DNA from: Clostridium algoriphilum
Lineage (GTDB): Bacteria; Bacillota; Clostridia; Clostridiales; Clostridiaceae
Reading direction: 5' to 3'
Length of the DNA: 64,000 nt
NCBI RefSeq assembly: GCF_020443705.1
Contig: NZ_JAIZZK010000001.1
Span: 62,001 to 126,000, forward strand
Shown: positions 34,360-43,463 of the stretch, one piece after another
Numbering within the stretch: position 1 is the stretch's first letter
Layout of the letters: every line of letters starts with the position of its first letter
The notes under the pieces: model-generated
The model's database searches: none
What the model was told of the DNA's origin: nothing
What the model saw: the letters and a program-made list of their open reading frames with translations, nothing else
Translations under genes and position numbers: made by a program

Positions 34360-35633
34360 AGGTTATCGTAATTGGTGGTGGATGGTCTGGTTGCAGCGCA
34401 GCAATCATAGCAAAAAAGGCTGGGGCAGAGGTTGTATTATATGAAAAAACAGATATGCTTTTAGGGCTTGGCAATGTAGGTGGTATCATGAGAAATAACG
34501 GAAGATATACTGCATCAGAAGAAATGATAGCACTCGGGGCAGGAGATTTAATACATTTGACTGACGAAAATAGTAGACATAAAAATATTGATTTTCCGGG
34601 GCATAAACATGCCTGGCTTTACGATGTAAACAAAATTGAACCAGCAGTAACAAATTATTTAAAAGCCATGGATATAGAAGTGAAAATTATTACAAGAGTA
34701 GTAGACGTTGAAAAAGAAGGTAATAAAATAAAAGGAATATATCTTTCAGATGGGGAGTATGTTGAAGCAGATGTATTCATAGAAACCACAGGTTCAACAG
34801 GTCCAATGGGTAACTGCTTAAAATATGGAAATGGATGTTCAATGTGTATTTTAAGATGTCCAGCGTTTGGGCCAAGAGTAAGCATAAGCTACAGAGCAGG
34901 AATTGAAGATCTAAAAGGAGAAAGAGAAGAAGATGTATATGGAGCTTTTAGCGGTTCTTGTAAATTAGCTAAGGATTCTTTAGCTGATGATGTTATAAAA
35001 CAACTGGATGAAATAGGAGTAGTTGTATTAAAGGTTCCAAAAGAAGATGTAAATTTAGATAAACTTAAACTAAAGGTATGTCAGCAGTATGCTCTTAAAG
35101 AGTTTGCTGAAAATATGATCCTATTAGATACAGGTCATGCTAAATTAATGACTTCATATTACCCATTAGAAAAGTTGAGGAAAATTAAAGGGCTTGAAAA
35201 TGCAAAATATATAGATCCGTATGCAGGGGGAAAGGGAAACTCCATAAGATACTTATCTGTAGCTCCAAGAGCAAACAATATGAAGGTTATAGGACTAGAT
35301 AATTTGTTCTGTGCAGGTGAGAAGGCTGGTTTATTTGTAGGCCACACAGAAGCCATATTAACAGGGGCTTTGGCAGGTCACAATGCAATAAGAAACTATC
35401 TAGGAATGACTCTTTTGATATTACCAAGGTCACTAGCCGTTGGAGATATAATAGCTTATGCAAATGAAAAAATGAACTCTAAAAAAGGGCGAACAAACAG
35501 ATATACCTTTGCGGGAGCGGAGTATTTTAAGAGAATGCAGGAACTAGGACTTTATACTTTGGATATAGATGAGATTAATGGAAAAGTGGAGAAATTAAAT
35601 TTAACTAATATATTTAGTGAAAAACTTATATAG
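34356..35633 (+). CDS. FAD-dependent oxidoreductase (GidA/TrmFO-like fold)
   Basis: A 425-residue protein that opens with a dinucleotide-binding motif (VIVIGGGWSGCSAAIIAKKAGAEVVLYEK) and has a GidA-like C-terminal FAD motif (NLFCAGEKAGLFVGHTEAILTGALAGHNAIR). A Cys cluster is present mid-protein (NGCSMCILRCPAFGP). The start TTG 34356 overlaps the stop of the reductase gene (TTGA), so the two are coupled and probably form one redox complex. The substrate is unknown. The protein is complete, but its operon promoter lies before the 5.4-kb element. Confidence 0.85.
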   Translation: MKVIVIGGGWSGCSAAIIAKKAGAEVVLYEKTDMLLGLGNVGGIMRNNGRYTASEEMIALGAGDLIHLTDENSRHKNIDFPGHKHAWLYDVNKIEPAVTNYLKAMDIEVKIITRVVDVEKEGNKIKGIYLSDGEYVEADVFIETTGSTGPMGNCLKYGNGCSMCILRCPAFGPRVSISYRAGIEDLKGEREEDVYGAFSGSCKLAKDSLADDVIKQLDEIGVVVLKVPKEDVNLDKLKLKVCQQYALKEFAENMILLDTGHAKLMTSYYPLEKLRKIKGLENAKYIDPYAGGKGNSIRYLSVAPRANNMKVIGLDNLFCAGEKAGLFVGHTEAILTGALAGHNAIRNYLGMTLLILPRSLAVGDIIAYANEKMNSKKGRTNRYTFAGAEYFKRMQELGLYTLDIDEINGKVEKLNLTNIFSEKLI

Positions 35634-35683
35634 ATTAAGAAAGTTAGTAGTATATTTTACAAGGTAATACACACAATACTCTT

Positions 35684-36106
35684 ATGTGGAAAAGATTTAT
35701 TATATATGGACTTTTAGGTCTATTGGCAGAAGTTTTGTGGAATGGTTTTGGAGCTATGCTTAAGGGTGATGTATTACTTAGGGGTACTACCTGTATCTGG
35801 ATGTTTCCTATATATGGGCTTGCTATATTTCTTGAGCCTGTGCATTATAGGATAAAACATCTTCCGCTTATAGTTAGGGGAGGCATATATATGGTTCTTA
35901 TATTTGCAGTAGAATTAATTAGCGGACTACTGCTTAGGTTGATCTTAGGTGAATGCCCTTGGAATTATGTAAATAATACATTGTCAATAGGCGGAATAAT
36001 TACATTGAGTTATGCACCAGTATGGATTGCCTATGGGATTATGTTCGAAAAAATACACGATGTAATAATGCGAATTGAGAACAGTCTTAATGGTAATGTT
36101 AATTAG
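35684..36106 (+). CDS. Small membrane protein, putative ABC-transporter type IV family
   Basis: A 140-residue protein with about four membrane helices, resembling the CmpB-type 'putative ABC-transporter type IV' family (FIIYGLLGLLAEVLWNG, TCIWMFPIYGLAIFLEP, ECPWNYVNN). It begins 50 nt after the FAD oxidoreductase; only a weak AAGG ribosome binding site is visible before ATG 35684. No transporter partners lie nearby. Function unknown. Confidence 0.65.
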   Translation: MWKRFIIYGLLGLLAEVLWNGFGAMLKGDVLLRGTTCIWMFPIYGLAIFLEPVHYRIKHLPLIVRGGIYMVLIFAVELISGLLLRLILGECPWNYVNNTLSIGGIITLSYAPVWIAYGIMFEKIHDVIMRIENSLNGNVN

Positions 36107-36132
36107 GGTTAGACTTTATACCCAATCTATAA

Positions 36133-36189
36133 AAACTCGATGTAATAAATTCAATGTAACAGTTACATTGAATTTATTACATCGAGTTT
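36133..36189. repeat. 28-bp perfect palindromic hairpin
   Basis: 36133-36160 is the exact reverse complement of 36162-36189, with a single central base. There is no T run directly after it. It lies 26 nt after the preceding gene and before the minus-strand small gene, so it may serve as a bidirectional terminator, a cruciform or a protein site. Confidence 0.8.
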
Positions 36190-36291
36190 CATTTACTTAT
36201 AATAATAATAAAAAAAGGTCAAACACTTATTATTTTTATTATAAGTACATTTCAAAATTATATATACATTAAATTATGATGTAAAAGTAAG

Positions 36292-36477
36292 TTAAAAGTA
36301 ACCATATAACATTTTATAAGCATAGTAAAGTAATAATATAGCTAGAAAACCGACAATAATCCAAAAAAACATTAATTTATGATTGGATCTTTTCGGCTTT
36401 GGAGTGAAAATATCAACAATTTTATTAAGTGGTTCATTTATTTCTGAATGTATTATTTTTTCGAATTCTTTATTCAT
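36292..36477 (-). CDS. Small single-pass membrane protein
   Basis: A 61-residue protein with a polar N-terminal half (EFEKIIHSEINEPLNKIVDIF) and one C-terminal membrane helix (about residues 37-56) ending YKMLYGYF. On the minus strand GAGGTG precedes ATG 36477 at normal spacing. No family recognised. Confidence 0.65.
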   Translation of the reverse strand: MNKEFEKIIHSEINEPLNKIVDIFTPKPKRSNHKLMFFWIIVGFLAILLLYYAYKMLYGYF

Positions 36478-36645
36478 TCAATTCACCTCATCAATTATTT
36501 ATTAATATATATATATTATTTATACATAAATTAATATACCATATATATATAAATTATAAGTGAAGATGATAGGTATAATAAATATTACATGTAGGGAAAA
36601 TAATAAGGTGCAACAAAATAATTTAATTTGAAGGGAGTTTTAAAG

Positions 36646-36789
36646 ATGCCGGATCATCAACATATTGGAGGTAGCAAAAATAGTAATATCGATGTTAAAC
36701 GTGACAATAAAAGTAAACCTAAAAAAAGTAATGGAGATAAGAAAAACCCACCTTTGTATAAAAACTTTAATGGGGAAACACTTGATTAA
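36646..36789 (+). CDS. Small hydrophilic protein, 47 residues
   Basis: ATG 36646 follows GAAGGGAG. The protein is Lys/Asn/Asp-rich with no hydrophobic stretch (GGSKNSNIDVKRDNKSK, KKNPPLYKNFNGETLD). No family recognised. It is followed by two more short genes with strong ribosome binding sites. Confidence 0.6.
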   Translation: MPDHQHIGGSKNSNIDVKRDNKSKPKKSNGDKKNPPLYKNFNGETLD

Positions 36790-36867
36790 ATAATAAAATT
36801 ATTGGCTAGTATTATATGTGTAAATAGTGTTTTCAAGAAGGACATTAGTTAAAGGAGGGATAAGTAT

Positions 36868-36975
36868 ATGCAAAAAGGTAAAAAAAGTGAAGTTAATAGT
36901 CAAGAAGTTAATATTGGAACTAAAAGAACAGTTGCTAGCGATAATCAAAAAGATATGAAAAAAAGAAAAAAATAA
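36868..36975 (+). CDS. Small basic protein, 35 residues
   Basis: ATG 36868 follows the very strong AAAGGAGGGA. It encodes a Lys-rich peptide (QKGKKSEVNSQEVN ... KKRKK). Composition is in the range of minor small spore proteins, but no signature is recognised, so function is open. Confidence 0.5.
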   Translation: MQKGKKSEVNSQEVNIGTKRTVASDNQKDMKKRKK

Positions 36976-37023
36976 AATAAATTTTAAAAGTATACATCTA
37001 TATATAGAAAAGGAGGTAATTTG

Positions 37024-37224
37024 ATGGCAAATCAGGGAGAAAATTTTATGAATGAAGGTTATAAGATAATGAAGTTTGAACGTGATATTGATAAAGTTAC
37101 TGGCCAGGAGATAGGAAAAATTGAAGTAAAGGCTTTAGATGGCCAAAGGAAGTATATAACTTTAGATGATAATGCTGCAGATGAGATAGAAAAAAACTTG
37201 TTCAAATATCTAAAAAGCAAATAA
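37024..37224 (+). CDS. Hypothetical small soluble protein, 66 residues
   Basis: The ATG at 37024 follows AAAGGAGGTAATTTG; the TTG at 37021 is also in frame. The sequence is globular in character (FERDIDKVTGQEIGKIEV, ALDGQRKYITLDDNAADEIE). No family recognised. It is the third of three short genes on this strand before the asparaginase. Confidence 0.65.
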   Translation: MANQGENFMNEGYKIMKFERDIDKVTGQEIGKIEVKALDGQRKYITLDDNAADEIEKNLFKYLKSK

Positions 37225-37314
37225 TGCCAATAGATATTCTGTTGCATTCATAAACAATAATGTTGAATTAGTTATGATATAATAACAATAAAAAGTATTA
37301 CAATTTTAAAAATA

Positions 37315-37342
37315 AGATATACTTATAACAATAGGTATATCT
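37315..37342 (+). terminator. Possible weak terminator before the asparaginase gene
   Basis: An 8-bp stem AGATATAC/GTATATCT with a 12-nt loop, followed by CATTTTTC. It ends the small-gene cluster. Confidence 0.45.
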
Positions 37343-37409
37343 CATTTTTCGTTAATTTTAGTATAAGATATTATTTAACCGCATGATCGAGTTTTAGGAG
37401 GAATTATAA

Positions 37410-38408
37410 ATGAAAAAAGTTGTGGTCATTTTTAATGGAGGCACTATTTCCATGACAGTTGATCCAAGAATAAGGGCAGCTGTACCAACTTTAAATGGAG
37501 AAGAAATAATGTCTATGGTTACAGGTATTGAAAATTATGCTGAGATAGAATCACATACATTTTCAAGTCTGCCAGGACCTCATGTGACACCTGAACTAAT
37601 GATGGATTTGTCTAAGTATGTGCAAAGTTTTTTAAGTAGAGAGGATATATGCGGCGTTGTAGTAACCCATGGAACAGATAATCTTGAAGAAACAGCATAT
37701 TTATTAGATATAACTATCAACAACCCAAAGCCTGTGATAGTTACAGGTTCAATGAGAAATAGTTCGGAACTAGGGTATGATGGACCAGCAAATTTATCAG
37801 CATCTATTTGTACTGCTATTTCAATGGAGGCACGTAATAGGGGGGTACTCGTGTGCTTAAATGATGAGCTTAATTGTGCTGGTGAGGTTACTAAATCACA
37901 TTCAATGCACTTAAATACTTTTCAAAGCCCCGAGTTTGGCCCTATAGGGATTATAGATAATAATGAAGCAATATTCTATAGAGATAACTTAAAGAAAGGG
38001 CATATAATAACAGATATAATAGAAACTAGAGTAGATTTAATAAAAGTTTGTTCCGGTATGGATTCAAAATTAATTGATTTTTGCGTGAAGGAAGGCGCTA
38101 GAGGCATTGTTATTGAAGCTATGGGAAGAGGTAATATTCCACCTGAAATGGCAGAGGGGGTAAAAATAGCTATAAAAAAAGGTGTTGTGGTTGTTATGGT
38201 ATCTAGATGCTTTGAAGGAAGAGTATTGGATTCTTATGGGTATCCTGGGGGAGGAAAAGAACTTAGAAATGCTGGAGTGATTTTTGGAGATAGCCTGCCA
38301 GGTCAAAAGGCTAGAATTAAACTTATGCTTGCACTCGCTAGTACAACAAATAAAGAAGAAATTGAATATATGTTTGAATGTGGAAGATATAAAAACCGAA
38401 TTTCATAA
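37410..38408 (+). CDS. L-asparaginase (type I/II family)
   Basis: A 332-residue asparaginase/glutaminase-family amidohydrolase. The nucleophile Thr is in IFNGGTISM (residue 12) and the second Thr-Asp pair in VVTHGTDNLEETAYLL. The Lys region is EVTKSHSMHLNTFQSPEFGPIG. It converts asparagine to aspartate and ammonia. There is no signal peptide, so it is cytoplasmic. RBS AGGAGGA precedes ATG 37410. Confidence 0.92.
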   Translation: MKKVVVIFNGGTISMTVDPRIRAAVPTLNGEEIMSMVTGIENYAEIESHTFSSLPGPHVTPELMMDLSKYVQSFLSREDICGVVVTHGTDNLEETAYLLDITINNPKPVIVTGSMRNSSELGYDGPANLSASICTAISMEARNRGVLVCLNDELNCAGEVTKSHSMHLNTFQSPEFGPIGIIDNNEAIFYRDNLKKGHIITDIIETRVDLIKVCSGMDSKLIDFCVKEGARGIVIEAMGRGNIPPEMAEGVKIAIKKGVVVVMVSRCFEGRVLDSYGYPGGGKELRNAGVIFGDSLPGQKARIKLMLALASTTNKEEIEYMFECGRYKNRIS

Positions 38409-38565
38409 GATGAATAGTAATAAATATTCGTGCTGATATTGACGTGAATGACGATTTAAGATATTATGTTTGTATAAAATTAAATGTCTATAATGGGTTT
38501 TCTAAAACCTAGTGCATTATTTTTGTATAACCAAGCTATCATAAAATACATAATTGGGGGTAAAT

Positions 38566-39987
38566 ATGAAATCATCAAAAGACAAAAAGAAAGATTCGAT
38601 ATTTGAGAGACTTTTTAAACTAAAAGAGAACAAAACGACAATTAAGACAGAAATACTTGCGGGTATAACAACATTTATAACCATGGCATATATTATATTT
38701 GTAAACCCTAATATCCTTAAATTTGCTGGTATGAATTTACCTGGGATAAAGGGAGATGGGGCAGCAGCTTTTAATGCCTTAAATGATCCAGTTGTAGCAT
38801 CAGTTTTTGCAGCTACATGTCTTGCAGCGGCTGTAGGTACATTTGTAATGGCTTTCTATGCTAATTTGCCATTTGCACAGGCACCAGGTATGGGATTAAA
38901 TGCATTCTTTACTTATAGTGTATGTTTAACACTCGGATATACATGGCAACAAGCATTGGCAGCAGTTCTTTTGTCGGGAATATTATTTATAATAATAACT
39001 CTTACATCAATTCGAGAAAAAATAGTAGATGCATTACCACAAAATTTAAAACTTGCTATTTCAGGTGGTATTGGTCTGTTTATAGCACTTATCGGTTTTA
39101 AAAGTGGTGGAATCATTGTAGGAAGTAAAGAAACTTTAGTAACATTCGGTAATCTTACAACTCCAAGCGCAATAGTAACTTTAATAGGCATAACTGTTAC
39201 AGCAATACTTATGGCTAGGAAAGTAAAGGGATCTATCTTAATCGGAATTGTTATAACTGCAATGGTAGGGATTCCGTTAGGAATTACAAAACTTTCAGGC
39301 GTTCATGTATTTAGTGCGCCACCATCTCTTGCACCGACATTTATGCAGTTCGATTTTGCAGGTCTTTTAGGAGTAGGTGCTGCTAAGGGGATTTTTTCAG
39401 CAGTTATGAGTGTAGTAATGGTTGTAATAACCTTTAGTTTAGTAGATTTATTTGATACTATTGGAACACTTGTAGGAACAGCAACAAAAGCTAAGATGCT
39501 TGACGAGAATGGACGAGTATTACATATGAACAAGGCACTAATGTCAGATGCGTTAGCAACTACAGCAGGAGCAATTATGGGAACAAGTACTGTAGTAACC
39601 TATGTTGAATCTACAGCAGGAGTTTCTGAAGGTGGAAGAACAGGACTAACCTCCGCCACCGTAGGAGTGCTATTTTTATGTTCATTATTTTTCAGTGGAC
39701 TTGTAGGAATAGTACCCCCTGAAGCTACTGCACCAGCACTTGTAATAGTTGGAGTGCTTATGATGAGTTCAGTAACAAAAATAAATTTTGAGGATTTTAC
39801 AGAGGCACTTCCAGCATTCTTTACAATAGCAATAATGCCTTTTAGCTATAGTATAGCAAATGGAATAGCAGCAGGAATTATTTTTTATCCTATAGTAAAA
39901 ATTGCAACGGGAAGGCGCAAGGAAGTAAGTCCTATAGTGTATGTATTAGCAGCATTATTTATTATTAGATTTATAATATTGCCTTAA
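38566..39987 (+). CDS. NCS2 purine permease (AzgA-like)
   Basis: A 473-residue transporter of the AzgA branch of the nucleobase-cation symporters, with about 12-13 membrane helices. Conserved parts are TEILAGITTFITMAYIIFVNP, FAQAPGMGLNAFFTYSVC, FSLVDLFDTIGTLVGT and STVVTYVESTAGVSEGGRTGLT. The probable substrates are adenine, guanine or hypoxanthine. ATG 38566 after GGGGGT is preferred to TTG 38554. I looked for a purine riboswitch upstream and did not see one. Confidence 0.92.
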   Translation: MKSSKDKKKDSIFERLFKLKENKTTIKTEILAGITTFITMAYIIFVNPNILKFAGMNLPGIKGDGAAAFNALNDPVVASVFAATCLAAAVGTFVMAFYANLPFAQAPGMGLNAFFTYSVCLTLGYTWQQALAAVLLSGILFIIITLTSIREKIVDALPQNLKLAISGGIGLFIALIGFKSGGIIVGSKETLVTFGNLTTPSAIVTLIGITVTAILMARKVKGSILIGIVITAMVGIPLGITKLSGVHVFSAPPSLAPTFMQFDFAGLLGVGAAKGIFSAVMSVVMVVITFSLVDLFDTIGTLVGTATKAKMLDENGRVLHMNKALMSDALATTAGAIMGTSTVVTYVESTAGVSEGGRTGLTSATVGVLFLCSLFFSGLVGIVPPEATAPALVIVGVLMMSSVTKINFEDFTEALPAFFTIAIMPFSYSIANGIAAGIIFYPIVKIATGRRKEVSPIVYVLAALFIIRFIILP

Positions 39988-40027
39988 ATCACTAAATGTT
40001 TATGATACAATACAAGAATTAAACTAG

Positions 40028-40068
40028 CATCTATTTAATAGATATTTACAATATCTATTAAATAGATG
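40028..40068 (+). terminator. Terminator after the purine permease, 19-bp stem
   Basis: A perfect inverted repeat, 40028-40046 with 40050-40068, with a 3-nt loop, followed by TTTTTGTTTTTC. Confidence 0.85.
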
Positions 40069-40149
40069 TTTTTGTTTTTCTATAAAAAGTGTAACAAAGT
40101 TAATATTACTCGAATAAGATAATATAAAAATTATAAAAAGGGTGATATC

Positions 40150-41304
40150 ATGAAAATAAATAATAGACTATCCAATATCGATGAATATCATTTTAAAAGT
40201 ATTGATGACATAAAAAATAAAGCCATACTTTCTGGTAAAAAAATTATTGACTTAAGCATAGGAGATCCAGATTTAAGCGTTGATTCAAAAATAACAGATG
40301 CATTAATAGATGCGTTAAAAAACGAAAAATATCACAATTACCCTCCATATGATGGAATAATTGAACTAAAAGAAGCGGTTATAAAGTACTATAATGAGGT
40401 TTATTCTGTAAGCTTAAATTTAGATGAAGTAATAATCCTTATAGGGTCCAAAGAAGGTATAAGCAATGTAATCCCAGCTGTTTGTGATATAGGCGATTGT
40501 GTAATAGTGCCTGAACCTGCATACCCTGTTTACAGTATTTGTTCAAAGCTTTGGGGATGTATACCTTATACCGTCCCTTTAACGCAAAGCAATGGATATA
40601 TGCCTAATCTTGATATTATTCCTGAAAATATAGTTAATAAATGCAAGCTGATGTTTATAAATTATCCCAATAATCCAACAGGGGCGGTAGCGAGTTGTGA
40701 GTTCTATAAGCGTATTATAAAGTTTTCTTATGATAATAATATTGTTTTATGTAATGATTCAGCATATAATGAAATAATTAAGGTAGATAAGAAAGCTATT
40801 AGCCTTATGCAATACGATGTAAAAAGGCAATGTGTGGAGTTTGGAACTTTATCTAAAACTTACAATATGACAGGATATAGAATAGGGTATGCTGTAGGTA
40901 ATGCTAAAGTAATAAATGCTCTTTTAAAAATAAAAAGTAATTGTGACTCTGGTCAATTTATTCCAGTTCAAAAGGCCGCAATTGCTGCTCTTAATTTAGA
41001 ACGTGATTATGTTCAGAATATAAGAAAAACATATGATGAAAGACGTGAAGTTGCTAAAAGTATTCTACTAGAAAAAAATATTGATTTTTTTGATACTGAG
41101 GCTACTTTTTATTTGTGGTGCAAAACACCTAAAAACTATACTACAAAGGAGTTTTGTGAAGAATTATTAATTAATAATGGAATTGTGGTTACTCCTGGAA
41201 ATGTATTTGGGAAACTTGGATACGATTATTTCCGTATAGCATTGACTAAAGATAAGCTTATTATTGAAGAAGCTTTAAAATCTTTGAAAAAATGTGGTGA
41301 TTAG
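40150..41304 (+). CDS. Class I/II aminotransferase, LL-diaminopimelate aminotransferase-like
   Basis: A 384-residue PLP-dependent aminotransferase. It shows IDLSIGDPDLSVDSK, YPPYDGIIELKEAV, the FINYPNNPTGAVAS loop, and the PLP Lys in GTLSKTYNMTGYRIGY. The pattern is closest to the DapL/AspC-like group, which makes LL-diaminopimelate or transaminates aspartate and similar acids. The exact substrate cannot be fixed from sequence alone. RBS AAAGGGTGA precedes ATG 40150. It stands alone between two intergenic hairpins. Confidence 0.85.
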   Translation: MKINNRLSNIDEYHFKSIDDIKNKAILSGKKIIDLSIGDPDLSVDSKITDALIDALKNEKYHNYPPYDGIIELKEAVIKYYNEVYSVSLNLDEVIILIGSKEGISNVIPAVCDIGDCVIVPEPAYPVYSICSKLWGCIPYTVPLTQSNGYMPNLDIIPENIVNKCKLMFINYPNNPTGAVASCEFYKRIIKFSYDNNIVLCNDSAYNEIIKVDKKAISLMQYDVKRQCVEFGTLSKTYNMTGYRIGYAVGNAKVINALLKIKSNCDSGQFIPVQKAAIAALNLERDYVQNIRKTYDERREVAKSILLEKNIDFFDTEATFYLWCKTPKNYTTKEFCEELLINNGIVVTPGNVFGKLGYDYFRIALTKDKLIIEEALKSLKKCGD

Positions 41305-41408
41305 TATTATTATTGGTATAATATAAACTATATAGGAAATATTTTATTATAAGTATAAATTTTTTTAAAATACATGGAATTAGAGTTTAACGACAGTTTA
41401 GAAGGAAA

Positions 41409-41466
41409 GTCTCCTACTTCTATAAGCGGGGGGATAACAATTGACAATTGTTATCCCCCCAGAGAC
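41409..41466 (+). ncRNA. Switch-like structured region upstream of yicC
   Basis: A perfect 15-bp hairpin, GGGGGGATAACAATT (41428-41442) with 41446-41460, has a 3-nt loop. The same G run can instead pair with CTCCTACTT just upstream (8 of 9 positions including G-U), so two structures exclude each other. GTCTC (41409-41413) can close with GAGAC (41462-41466). There is no T run after it. The whole gap 41305-41686 otherwise holds only the promoter noted next. No known RNA family recognised. Confidence 0.5.
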
Positions 41467-41616
41467 ATACAAGGAGGATACATACTATAACAAAGATAAA
41501 ACTTCAGTAGGAGTATAAATCTTATTTTAAAGTCGTTAATATTGAGCAACTGTAGATTATAATTATACATTATTCTAAAAATAATCGTAATAAAAATGGA
41601 AACTTATAGTTTTAGC

Positions 41617-41646
41617 TTGAAACTTGGGTAATAGTTTATGTATAAT
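41617..41646 (+). promoter_or_regulatory. Sigma-A-like promoter before yicC
   Basis: TTGAAA at 41617-41622, an 18-nt spacer and a perfect TATAAT at 41641-41646. It is 41 nt before the chosen yicC start and likely drives the yicC-remA-gmk-rpoZ-coaBC operon. Confidence 0.7.
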
Positions 41647-41686
41647 TAATAGGGATTCACAATGAACATTGGAAGGATGCGATGTT

Positions 41687-42565
41687 ATGATTAGGAGTAT
41701 GACTGGGTTTGGGAGAGGAAACTCTGAAAAAGATGGTAAAAGCTTTACAATTGAAATTAAAAGTGTTAATCATAGATATTTTGAAACTAATATAAGAATG
41801 CCTAGAGTATTAATAGCTTTTGAAGACAAAATCAGAAAAATAATTGGTGAAAAAGTAAAAAGAGGGAAGCTTGATGTTTTTGTAACTCAAGGCAATTATG
41901 AAAAAGAAAATGTTGCAGCATATTTAAATGAAAAGTTAGCTGAGAGTTATATAAGTTGCTTTCAAATTTTAAGAGATAAATATAATCTAGCAGATGATAT
42001 ATCAGTTGGTACAATAGCTAGATTGCCTGAGGTAATAACGCTTAAACAAAAGGAAGAAGATGTTTCAGAAACCTTTGATCAGATTGAATTATCACTAACA
42101 AAGGCGCTTGAAGCTCTTCTTTTTATGAGAGAAAGAGAAGGCAAAAAATTACTAGAGGATGTAATGCACAAATGTGACTTAATTCATAGCTTGGTTGACA
42201 AAGTTAAAGAAAGAGCACCACTCGTTGTTTTTGAGTATAAGGCAAAACTAACTCAAAGGTTAAATACTCTGCATAAGGAAATTGATTTTGATGAAAGTAG
42301 AGTTGCTATGGAAATTGCAATATTTGCTGATAAAGTTGGAATAGATGAAGAAATTGTAAGATTAAATAGCCATATAGTTCAGATGAGGGAAACTTTAATA
42401 TTAAATGAACCTGTTGGACGGAAACTTGATTTTATTATTCAAGAGATGAATCGAGAAACTAATACTATAGCCTCAAAAGCAAATGATTTAGAAATTTTAA
42501 ATACAGTAATAAATATGAAAAGTGAAATAGAAAAAATTAGAGAACAAATACAAAACATAGAATAA
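41687..42565 (+). CDS. yicC: YicC/YloC-family endoribonuclease
   Basis: A 292-residue protein with the family start [30 protein letters not shown], and the C-terminal [24 protein letters not shown]. Characterised YicC/YloC proteins are endoribonucleases. The ATG at 41687 is used because family members begin MIRSMTGFG and GGAAGGA lies upstream; longer in-frame starts exist. It is first in the conserved order yicC-remA-gmk-rpoZ. Confidence 0.93.
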   Translation: MIRSMTGFGRGNSEKDGKSFTIEIKSVNHRYFETNIRMPRVLIAFEDKIRKIIGEKVKRGKLDVFVTQGNYEKENVAAYLNEKLAESYISCFQILRDKYNLADDISVGTIARLPEVITLKQKEEDVSETFDQIELSLTKALEALLFMREREGKKLLEDVMHKCDLIHSLVDKVKERAPLVVFEYKAKLTQRLNTLHKEIDFDESRVAMEIAIFADKVGIDEEIVRLNSHIVQMRETLILNEPVGRKLDFIIQEMNRETNTIASKANDLEILNTVINMKSEIEKIREQIQNIE

Positions 42566-42579
42566 ACAGGAGGCAAATG

Positions 42580-42852
42580 ATGAGTATAAAGTTGATAAAC
42601 ATAGGTTTTGGAAATATTGTTTCAGCAAATAGATTGGTAGCTATAGTCAGCCCTGAATCAGCTCCTATAAAAAGAATAATTCAAGAAGCAAGAGATAGAG
42701 GTATGCTAATTGATGCTACTTATGGAAGAAGAACCAGAGCAGTTATTATCACTGATAGTGATCATGTCATTTTATCAGCTGTTCAGCCTGAAACTGTTGC
42801 ACATAGATTATCTGTTAAAGATGAGGAACATTTAGATGAGGTTGAAGAATAA
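42580..42852 (+). CDS. remA: RemA-family DNA-binding regulator (DUF370)
   Basis: A 90-residue protein with the near-invariant sequence [34 protein letters not shown] and [19 protein letters not shown]. In Bacillus RemA activates biofilm matrix operons. The second of two ATGs (42580) has better spacing to AGGAGG. Its stop overlaps the gmk start. Confidence 0.93.
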   Translation: MSIKLINIGFGNIVSANRLVAIVSPESAPIKRIIQEARDRGMLIDATYGRRTRAVIITDSDHVILSAVQPETVAHRLSVKDEEHLDEVEE

Positions 42853-43463
42853 TGAAAAATAAAGGACAGCTAATTGTTATTTCAGGACCTTCCGGTGCCG
42901 GTAAAGGAACTGTATGTAAGGCACTTCTTGAAAAAAACGATTTTTGGATTTCGGTCTCCGCAACTACAAGAAGTCCAAGGAAAGCTGAAATAGACGGAAT
43001 GAATTATTACTTTATAACTAAAGAAGAATTCCGAGAAAAAATTGAATCGAAAGATTTTCTTGAATACGCAGAGGTTTATGGAAACTGTTACGGTACTCCT
43101 AAATCTCAAGTTTTAAAAGTATTAGATGGTGGCCGCGATGTAATACTTGAAATAGATATCCAAGGTGCTCTTAATGTGAAAATGGCTTATCCAAGTGGTT
43201 TGTTTATTTTTATTCTTCCACCATCTATGGAGGAATTAAGAAATAGAATTACAAATAGGGGCAGTGAAACACCAGAGTCCCTAATTACAAGATTTACATC
43301 TGCTCATAAAGAAATTAGTTTTGTTTCAAAATATGATTATGCTGTTGTAAATGATACTGTAGATAATGCTTGTGACAAAATTCAAAGTATTATAATTGCA
43401 GAAAGATGTAGAGTAGATAGAATGAATGGAGATTTTCTAAAGGAGGAAATTAGTAATGAATAA
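42852..43463 (+). CDS. gmk: Guanylate kinase
   Basis: A 203-residue kinase that phosphorylates GMP to GDP. The P-loop is ISGPSGAGKGTVCKAL, with the GMP-binding TTRSPRKAEIDGMNYYFIT and EIDIQGALNVK. The ATG overlaps the remA stop (TAATG), and its 3' end overlaps rpoZ by 8 nt. Confidence 0.96.
   Translation: MKNKGQLIVISGPSGAGKGTVCKALLEKNDFWISVSATTRSPRKAEIDGMNYYFITKEEFREKIESKDFLEYAEVYGNCYGTPKSQVLKVLDGGRDVILEIDIQGALNVKMAYPSGLFIFILPPSMEELRNRITNRGSETPESLITRFTSAHKEISFVSKYDYAVVNDTVDNACDKIQSIIIAERCRVDRMNGDFLKEEISNE

Noticed and set aside
38409-38565. Purine riboswitch upstream of the NCS2 permease
   Set aside because: The conserved purine-riboswitch core (paired loops with the TATA-start stem) is not present; only AT-rich sequence with no matching stems was found.
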